54,342 nucleotides of DNA, taken from Terriglobia bacterium. GTDB taxonomy: Bacteria; Acidobacteriota; Terriglobia; Terriglobales; Acidobacteriaceae. The notes under the pieces were generated by a model. The model was given only the letters and a program-made list of their open reading frames with translations. It was not told the origin of the DNA and searched no databases. Below, in pieces: positions 49,613-54,342 of this stretch (position 1 is its first letter; every line of letters starts with the position of its first letter). The stretch spans positions 1-54,342 of the forward strand of contig JAIQFO010000013.1 in the NCBI GenBank assembly GCA_020073215.1, in the 5' to 3' direction. The translations under genes and the position numbers were made by a program.

Positions 49613-50860
49613 TTAGAAGTTCACGCTGGTCTTCAGGACCAGGGCGTTAGTGTTGGGCTTGAAGCCCTGCGGGTTAACTTGCGGGTAGAACCCGTCCGGG
49701 TAAGTGCTATTCCCGTAGCCATCCATAAAATGGCCTTCGATTTTGACGTTCCAGAATTTGTTTAGATCAATGCGCGCTGTGACCACCTTGTCGTAGATGT
49801 GATTAGCGGGCAGGCTGGTGTCGGTCTGGTCGGGAAATCCTGCGTCATGCATAGCGCCACCGAGCACGCTGGTGATGGCGTAGCGGGAATAGTAGGAACC
49901 GAGCTCCAGCCGTTTGGCGACCCGGTAAGCCCCGGCGATGTACCAGCCACGCACGTCGGTCAAGTTCGACGAAGCGCCGCTGAAGATGAACTGGTCGCGC
50001 ACGTAGCGACGATACTCTGAGTCGATGCGCAATTTGCCAACTGTGTACTGGCCGTAGAACTGGTTGGTCCAGTCGGCCTTCGAGGACTCGGAGTAGGAAA
50101 TTATCCCCCCACCGGGGTTGAGGGGATCCACACTCGTGCCTTTGCCTGTAGTGTCCTGGTCCAGGCGGGATACTCCGACCAGCAGGCCCCTGATGGGGGT
50201 GTTCCAGCGGAGATCTCCTCCGTACTGTAGTCCACCAAAACTGTTGAAGTTAGTTCCGTACTTGGATAAGAGATAGGGGTAGCCGCTGTGCATGGTGTCA
50301 CTGCGATGCCCCGCATAAGCTGTGTAGGAAAGGGTGCCGAGGTGACGCCGGAGGATCACACTGCCATAAATGTCGCCACCCGTGTGAGCGATGGTGGAGT
50401 CGCGCAGGTCGATGGCATATACACTCTGGGGCAGCAGCGCAAAGGTGTGGAGAAAATCCAGGTCTTGCGTGTCCGTATATAGACCCAGGGTGGTTTTGAC
50501 TTTGCCGCCGCGAACGCCGAACCATGGTTTGAACCGGTAGTCGGCAAACCCCCAGTCCAGGGAGGGATGCCAGCGCCCGAGTTGACCGAGATTGCGATCA
50601 TAAATCTGCGCCCCAACGCGAAACTTGTCGGTGATCTCCACCGCGGCGTTGACCCCAAAATCGGTGAATTCGCCACTGCCGACGTTGCCGGTGTTCATGG
50701 TCAGCCAATTGTTGTCGTTGGTGTGGACGAATCCCTGCGAGGCGAAGCCGTGGATCTGGACTTGCCGGTCAAAGAGTTTGAATTCCTGCGCCTGCAGTGA
50801 GAGCCGCGCTGCGCAGAAGGAAAAGGAAATGGACAGCAATAAAACGGTCCGTCGGCACAT
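49613..50860 (-). CDS. Outer-membrane beta-barrel porin-like protein
   Basis: ATG at 50860, directly after GAGGGAGACT. The 415-residue protein has a signal peptide (ending LQAQ) and alternating amphipathic strands with aromatic girdle residues, beginning VQIHGFASQGFVHTNDNNWLTM and ending NALVLKTSVNF with a C-terminal Phe, the usual barrel-assembly signal. It resembles porins of the 'hypothetical porin with HGFASQGF' type, found beside PstS-like proteins. Substrate unknown. First gene of a two-gene operon with the PstS/TonB fusion. Confidence 0.82.
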   Translation of the reverse strand: MCRRTVLLLSISFSFCAARLSLQAQEFKLFDRQVQIHGFASQGFVHTNDNNWLTMNTGNVGSGEFTDFGVNAAVEITDKFRVGAQIYDRNLGQLGRWHPSLDWGFADYRFKPWFGVRGGKVKTTLGLYTDTQDLDFLHTFALLPQSVYAIDLRDSTIAHTGGDIYGSVILRRHLGTLSYTAYAGHRSDTMHSGYPYLLSKYGTNFNSFGGLQYGGDLRWNTPIRGLLVGVSRLDQDTTGKGTSVDPLNPGGGIISYSESSKADWTNQFYGQYTVGKLRIDSEYRRYVRDQFIFSGASSNLTDVRGWYIAGAYRVAKRLELGSYYSRYAITSVLGGAMHDAGFPDQTDTSLPANHIYDKVVTARIDLNKFWNVKIEGHFMDGYGNSTYPDGFYPQVNPQGFKPNTNALVLKTSVNF

Positions 50861-51214
50861 AGTCTCCCTCAATGAAATGGCGGTCCCCCGGAATCAGTGG
50901 GGCCATAATGAAGCTATCGGATCGCCCTGAAGTTCTCTTTAGCCAGTTGGCGCACTTCAGATCACCGCGGTAGAGGCTGAGCCGTTTGCGGGACCGGTGG
51001 CCGAAAATTGACGTACGCAGCGCTGGCAGGAGCGTTTGGAGTTTGGGAGGATACGTCCTATCGGCCGTGCCTGGCGGCCTTCCGGGATGATATAGATTGT
51101 CCTCTGGAACGAAGAGCAGGACCTGCTGTTTTCTCGCGGCAAGAAACAGCAGGTCCTTCGCTTCGCTCAGGATGACACCTGTAGGAGTTCAGGCAGGTCG
51201 CGGTTTTTCGAGGG
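50861..51214. other. 354-bp region with an inverted repeat, no gene
   Basis: Contains the upstream region of the porin operon and, at 51118-51157, a long inverted repeat joined to a copy of the dispersed AGGATGACA element at 51152-51177. No gene is supported. Confidence 0.45.
51118..51157. repeat. 14-bp perfect inverted repeat with 12-nt loop
   Basis: AGGACCTGCTGTTT (51118-51131) and AAACAGCAGGTCCT (51144-51157) are exact complements around TTCTCGCGGCAAG-type spacer bases. The right arm runs into the CTTCGCTTCGCTCAGGATGACA element. A related GCAGGTCCTTT string lies at 54221. Confidence 0.75.
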
Positions 51215-52333
51215 TTATCGCTTCCGCCTTCCGGGTCGTTTCGGGGTGGCGCGGACCGGCTCTTCTCCCGGCGCGTAGACTCGGCGCACGATCGGAGTGT
51301 TGAGCTTGTATTTGCGCTCGGTGACGTTTCCGTTATCGTCTTCTACGCGAATGGTGAACGCGGGCAACTTGCCTTCCTTGTCGAAATCTTCTTCTGTGAC
51401 GGTCACCGGCAGGACGCCTGCCATGCGCTCGCGATAAGCGGTCTCATAGCGATGGCGTTTCACGTTCCAGGTGAAGACGCGAATCTGGTTGAAGTCGAAG
51501 GGCAGGCCGTCTTTGGGTTCGGTGAGGACGGTCAGGTACTGGGCGACTTTCTTGTCTCCATCCTGAACCTGATTCAGCACGAAGAAGGCGACGATGCGCT
51601 GGCCTTCCGCGTATTGGGCGACCTCGAGCGGGACGTCGAGATCCACCATGCGTGCCAGCACCCAGCCGACGCGGTTGTGGGAGTCGCGCACCAGCCACCA
51701 ATCCTCAATCACGGGCACGGGTTTCTTATCGTTAATCTGCGGTTTGCCGCCCGGCGTGGCGGCGCGAGCGGTGGAGCGCGATGGCGGGGCAACCGCTCCT
51801 GGCTTTTCGGCCGTGCCGCGCTTCAACAGCGATAGTTTTTCGCCGGAAGAAATCTGATAAAGATGTTCGGTATCGCGGCCCGGTTCGACGTGGAGATTCG
51901 TGTCGTTGCGGGTGATGCCTTGCGCCTGCACGGGATCGTTCTGGTTGCCGGCGGTCAGCTTCTGGATCTGGTCGAAGACATCCTGGCCGACGAGGTAGCG
52001 CTGTTCCATCCATCCCATCGCACCGGTTGCGGTGCGCACTTTGACGAAGCGCCGATCCCGGTCGAGCACTTCGACGCGGTCGCCGTTCTTCACCACTCCG
52101 GCTTTTTCGTACACCGCCGCCACGCGATCGCGCAGGTTGACCTGGATGCCGGAAACGTAGGCGATCTCGAGGACGCGGCCGCGGCCTCGATTGCAGGCTG
52201 AGAGAAACACGAGGCAAAAGATTGGAATGAAAAACAGAATGAACTTCAGGGTGGACGACGGAACGAACGACACCAACTGCTGTAGGAGGCGTTTCACGGG
52301 CTCGTTATCAATATAGCGCGAGCCCGCTTCCAC
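51215..52333 (-). CDS. SH3-domain lipoprotein
   Basis: A 372-residue protein from a GTG; a GTG 60 bases downstream would give a more typical short signal. The hydrophobic segment ends LVFLSAC (Cys47), a good lipobox. Residues about 58-115 form an SH3-like domain (VSGIQVNLRDRVAAVYEKAGVVKNGDRVEVLDRDRRFVKVRTATGAMGWMEQRYL), and a second lies at about 142-235 split by a Pro/Ala-rich insert (ends DWWLVRDSHNRVGWVLARMVD). The C-terminal 140 residues contain a beta-rich domain and a basic tail. It probably binds peptidoglycan or proteins in the periplasm. No co-oriented partner within 350 bases. Confidence 0.83.
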   Translation of the reverse strand: MEAGSRYIDNEPVKRLLQQLVSFVPSSTLKFILFFIPIFCLVFLSACNRGRGRVLEIAYVSGIQVNLRDRVAAVYEKAGVVKNGDRVEVLDRDRRFVKVRTATGAMGWMEQRYLVGQDVFDQIQKLTAGNQNDPVQAQGITRNDTNLHVEPGRDTEHLYQISSGEKLSLLKRGTAEKPGAVAPPSRSTARAATPGGKPQINDKKPVPVIEDWWLVRDSHNRVGWVLARMVDLDVPLEVAQYAEGQRIVAFFVLNQVQDGDKKVAQYLTVLTEPKDGLPFDFNQIRVFTWNVKRHRYETAYRERMAGVLPVTVTEEDFDKEGKLPAFTIRVEDDNGNVTERKYKLNTPIVRRVYAPGEEPVRATPKRPGRRKR

Positions 52334-52418
52334 CGGTACTCACTTCATGATTTCGTCTGCAACGCCGACAACAGGCTGCCGCCCCCTTTCTCGACGAATC
52401 CGACCGCCGGCGGCGTCG

Positions 52419-52452
52419 TTGCAAAAGTGCCCGGAATGTACTACACTGTAGT
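52419..52452 (+). promoter_or_regulatory. VapBC promoter with overlapping palindromic operator
   Basis: TTGCAA (52419-52424) and TACACT (52442-52447) are spaced by 17 bases. The palindrome ACTACA-C-TGTAGT (52440-52452) covers the -10 element and ends 2 bases before the ATG at 52455. It has the form expected of an autorepressing antitoxin operator. Transcription would begin at or next to the ATG, so the mRNA may be leaderless. Confidence 0.6.
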
Positions 52453-52454
52453 GC

Positions 52455-52736
52455 ATGAAAACCGAAGTCTATAGCTGGCGTCTATCGGGGGAGCTGAAGT
52501 CGGACCTGGAGCGGAGAGCGCGTCGCCAGAAAGTGCCGGTTTCGGCAGTTCTGGAGACTGCCGTGCGCGATTGGCTGAAGCATAGCGATACGGAGGTTCC
52601 GGACGACGAGGCGCAGCGCAGACTTCAGGCCGCTGCCGCTGACTGCCTCGGAACCCTCAGCAGCGGCAACGCTCGGCGCGCGGAAACAGCGCGCGATGGG
52701 CTGCGCAAACGCCTGCGGCGGCGCCATGCCCGCTAA
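52455..52736 (+). CDS. Ribbon-helix-helix antitoxin (VapB-like)
   Basis: A 93-residue protein starting MKTEVYSWRLSGELKSDLERRARRQ, followed by VPVSAVLETAVRDWLK, the strand-helix-helix layout of CopG/RHH antitoxins. The C-terminal half is Arg-rich (RLQAAAADCLGTL..., ending KRLRRRHAR) and should wrap the toxin. It binds its own operator, probably the palindrome at 52440-52452, and neutralises the PIN protein encoded directly downstream with an 11-base overlap. Confidence 0.82.
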   Translation: MKTEVYSWRLSGELKSDLERRARRQKVPVSAVLETAVRDWLKHSDTEVPDDEAQRRLQAAAADCLGTLSSGNARRAETARDGLRKRLRRRHAR

Positions 52737-53166
52737 TGCGCTGGTTGCCAATGGGCTCATCGACACGGGCGCGATTCTCGCCCTCCTCGACCGATCCGAT
52801 CGTTGGCACACGGTCTGCGTCGACGCGTTCCGTCAACTGCGACTGCCGCTGTTGACCTCGGAGGCGGTGCTCACGGAGGTTTTCCATTTGGTCGGCGACT
52901 CGCGCCACGAGATGGAAGCCGCGTGGAAGTTTGTCCGTTCGGGAGCGCTCACTCTCGGCATCATCGAACCTGCGGAACTGACGCACCTGCACAGTCTGAT
53001 GTCGCGCTATTGGGATAGACCCATGGATTTCGCCGACGCCACACTCGTGTATCTGGCAAGGCGCGAATCTCTTTCCGTCATCCTCACGGTCGATCAAACG
53101 GACTTCGCAACCTATCGCATCGAAGGGAAACGTCAATTTCGGGTGTTGCCGAGCAAACGGCCGTAG
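52726..53166 (+). CDS. PIN-domain ribonuclease toxin (VapC-like)
   Basis: The ATG at 52726 overlaps the antitoxin end by 11 bases; an earlier frame start is rejected. The 146-residue protein has the PIN acidic residues: Asp in GLIDTGAILALLD, Glu in LLTSEAVLTEVFHL, Asp in MDFADATLVYLA and Asp in ILTVDQTDFATY. VapC toxins cleave tRNA or rRNA with Mg2+. Together with the upstream RHH gene it forms a type II toxin-antitoxin pair. Confidence 0.87.
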   Translation: MPANALVANGLIDTGAILALLDRSDRWHTVCVDAFRQLRLPLLTSEAVLTEVFHLVGDSRHEMEAAWKFVRSGALTLGIIEPAELTHLHSLMSRYWDRPMDFADATLVYLARRESLSVILTVDQTDFATYRIEGKRQFRVLPSKRP

Positions 53167-53176
53167 CACGCTCATT

Positions 53177-53204
53177 TCACCACAGAGTCACGGAGGACAG
53201 AGAA
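53177..53204. repeat. Degenerate 'CACCACAGAG' repeat after the toxin gene
   Basis: CACCACAGAGTCACGGAGGA then CAGAGAAG, a weaker relative of the 13017/14621/31059 repeat, 10 bases after the VapC stop. The following 170 bases hold nothing else I can name. Confidence 0.5.
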
Positions 53205-53374
53205 GGCCCTTGAGCTGTCCAAACCAGAAGGGGAAGGCGTGCCAAGCAGTGTCATCTGCGGTCTATTCGGTGCAGGCACCCACTGATTCGCAAAGAACAC
53301 ACAAAACGCGCTAGGATGGGGCACCCGGCGGAAAGGTGAAGAAATTCCAAAGGGACATACCCATGGGAAAACCG

Positions 53375-53989
53375 TTACTGTACGGTAATAAAGAGTGTGC
53401 CCGTATTGGTACTGGCCGTCGCCGTGATCGTCGCTGTTCCCGCGCTGGGGAAGGTCGCGGTTCCGCTGGAACTGGATGCGAAGTTCACGGCCGAAGTATT
53501 GTTCGAGGTCCAGGTTACCGTTCCACTCGCACCGCTGGCGGTGAAGGTCGCACTCTGGCCCACGTTAAAAACAACTTCGGGGTAATTGCCGACGACCTGC
53601 ATGGGGCAAGGAGTGATGGTCAGTCCCGTGTCGACACTGGCGGTAGCGGTGCCGGAGACGCCATTGTAACTCGCCGTGATTGTCGCGGAACCGCCGCTCC
53701 CGACGTCGGTGGCGTGGCCCGCGTTGGCGCCCGAGGCGATGATTGCCACGATGCAGGAATTCGAAGTCGTCCAGGTCGCTTTTGCAGTTACGTCCTTGGA
53801 GGTGTTATCGGAGAAAGCAGCCAGTGCGGTGAAGGCCTGCTGTTGACCGGAAGTAAACGTCGGAGAGGCCGGAGTTATGGTTACAGACGTCGGTTGATTG
53901 ACAAAAAATCCCCGGCACCCGACTCCCAGGGCCACCGCAACCAATATTCCAAAGGCCAGCGTCAACACCAGTTTGCGCCCAGTCAACAT
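53375..53989 (-). CDS. Lipoprotein with bacterial Ig-like domains
   Basis: A 204-residue protein with a signal segment ending ALGVGCRG (Cys25), a likely lipobox. The mature part has one Big-2-type Ig-like domain (VTITPASPTFTSGQQQAFTALAAFSDNTSKDVTAKATWTTSN...ATITASYNGVSGTATASV) and a second beta domain (FNVGQSATFTASGASGTVTWTSNN...AGTATITATAS). Such lipoproteins are surface-exposed or periplasmic and of unknown binding partner. No operon partner is near. Confidence 0.85.
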   Translation of the reverse strand: MLTGRKLVLTLAFGILVAVALGVGCRGFFVNQPTSVTITPASPTFTSGQQQAFTALAAFSDNTSKDVTAKATWTTSNSCIVAIIASGANAGHATDVGSGGSATITASYNGVSGTATASVDTGLTITPCPMQVVGNYPEVVFNVGQSATFTASGASGTVTWTSNNTSAVNFASSSSGTATFPSAGTATITATASTNTGTLFITVQ

Positions 53990-54308
53990 AATGATCGCCT
54001 CGGATAGCGTGATTTTAGCAGAACGCCCGGTCCTTGCTCGATCCCCGATAGTGCATGGGTGGAGTCGTACCCTTGCCCACCCTGCCCATCACGTGCTCGA
54101 CGCGTTCCCAAACATTAAAGAACGGGACGCGCCTCTGAACTTGCAGCGGTGTTTTCCGGGGGCTGTTAAAAGGCGGATTTCCCGCCAGAGCCTTGAGATC
54201 GCCAGCGACACGGGCGAAAAGCAGGTCCTTTGCTTCGCTCAGGATGACAAATTCTAGACGGGTTGGCGGATCGCCGAGAGGTGACAGCCGAAAGGGCTAA
54301 GAGTCTTA
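53990..54308. other. 319-bp gap with one dispersed repeat
   Basis: Upstream region of the Ig-like lipoprotein, followed by a copy of the dispersed GCAGGTCCTTTGCTTCGCTC then AGGATGACA element at 54221-54250. No gene is supported. Confidence 0.4.
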
Positions 54309-54342
54309 CTACTTCGTCCGCTTCTTCCCCGCTTTTGCGATC
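54309..54342 (-). CDS. Possible C-terminal tip of a minus-strand gene, basic tail
   Basis: The complement reads IAKAGKKRTK then a TAG stop (54311-54309), open to the window edge. The Lys/Arg-rich ending is typical of ribosomal, nucleoid or RNA-binding proteins, but ten residues do not identify one. Confidence 0.3.
   Translation of the reverse strand, partial: IAKAGKKRTK

Overview
The window looks like a chromosomal segment of an Acidobacteriota bacterium (Terriglobia type), probably a metagenome-derived contig. Supporting traits are a secreted GloVer-repeat protein, a 1,162-residue Oar-like TonB receptor with an N-terminal carboxypeptidase-regulatory domain, paired sulfatase/TPR proteins, CadC-like winged-helix/TPR regulators and a small VPEGG-type C-terminal sorting-signal protein. 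Lipoproteins, a porin and a TonB receptor imply a Gram-negative envelope. MurE carries the DNPR motif of meso-diaminopimelate-type peptidoglycan. No tRNA, rRNA, CRISPR array, transposase or phage gene was recognised.

Left part (1-11.5 kb): the N-terminal half of a sugar-binding-type protein, an M50 site-2 protease with CBS domains, then a tight plus-strand cassette: a ClpB-D2-like AAA+ ATPase, a receiver that lacks its phospho-acceptor Asp, an intact receiver and a small zinc-ribbon protein. After these come a winged-helix/TPR regulator, the GloVer/IPT secreted protein, an operon of two secreted proteins (one DUF1573-like) and a 73-residue sorting-signal protein.

The core (11.9-23.8 kb) is a division and cell-wall (dcw) cluster read right to left: mraZ, rsmH, a 71-residue unknown, an ftsL-like gene, a PASTA-bearing PBP of the FtsI class, murE, murF, mraY, murD and ftsW. 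It starts at a promoter followed by three GTGG boxes at exact 10-bp spacing, a probable MraZ operator. murG, murC, ftsQ, ftsA and ftsZ are not seen next to ftsW.

Middle part (24-33.7 kb): two paralogous six-heme cytochromes flanking a small secreted protein, a YbjQ protein, a Tat-exported M24 peptidase, a DUF4440 protein, hfq-hflX, a urate-oxidase-N-like membrane protein, an HEGGH membrane protein and an isoprenylcysteine-methyltransferase-like enzyme.

Right part (33.8-54.3 kb): a four-gene unit joins two large alkaline-phosphatase-superfamily enzymes (one lipoprotein, one multi-membrane-spanning) to a predicted Oxa1/EMC3-like membrane protein and a small ribbon-helix-helix-like protein. It is followed by two sulfatase-fold/TPR proteins without the CxPxR formylglycine motif, the TonB receptor, a DegT-type aminotransferase preceded by a coupled 20-codon leader ORF, a PstS-like/TonB-C fusion next to a porin, an SH3 lipoprotein, a VapBC-type toxin-antitoxin pair and an Ig-like lipoprotein. 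Several intergenic palindromic repeat families recur across the window, notably a 'GTAGAGACGCGGC...' family (3 copies) and a 'CACCACGGAGACACGG' family (at least 3 clear copies). All function calls come from reading motifs by eye; no database search was made.
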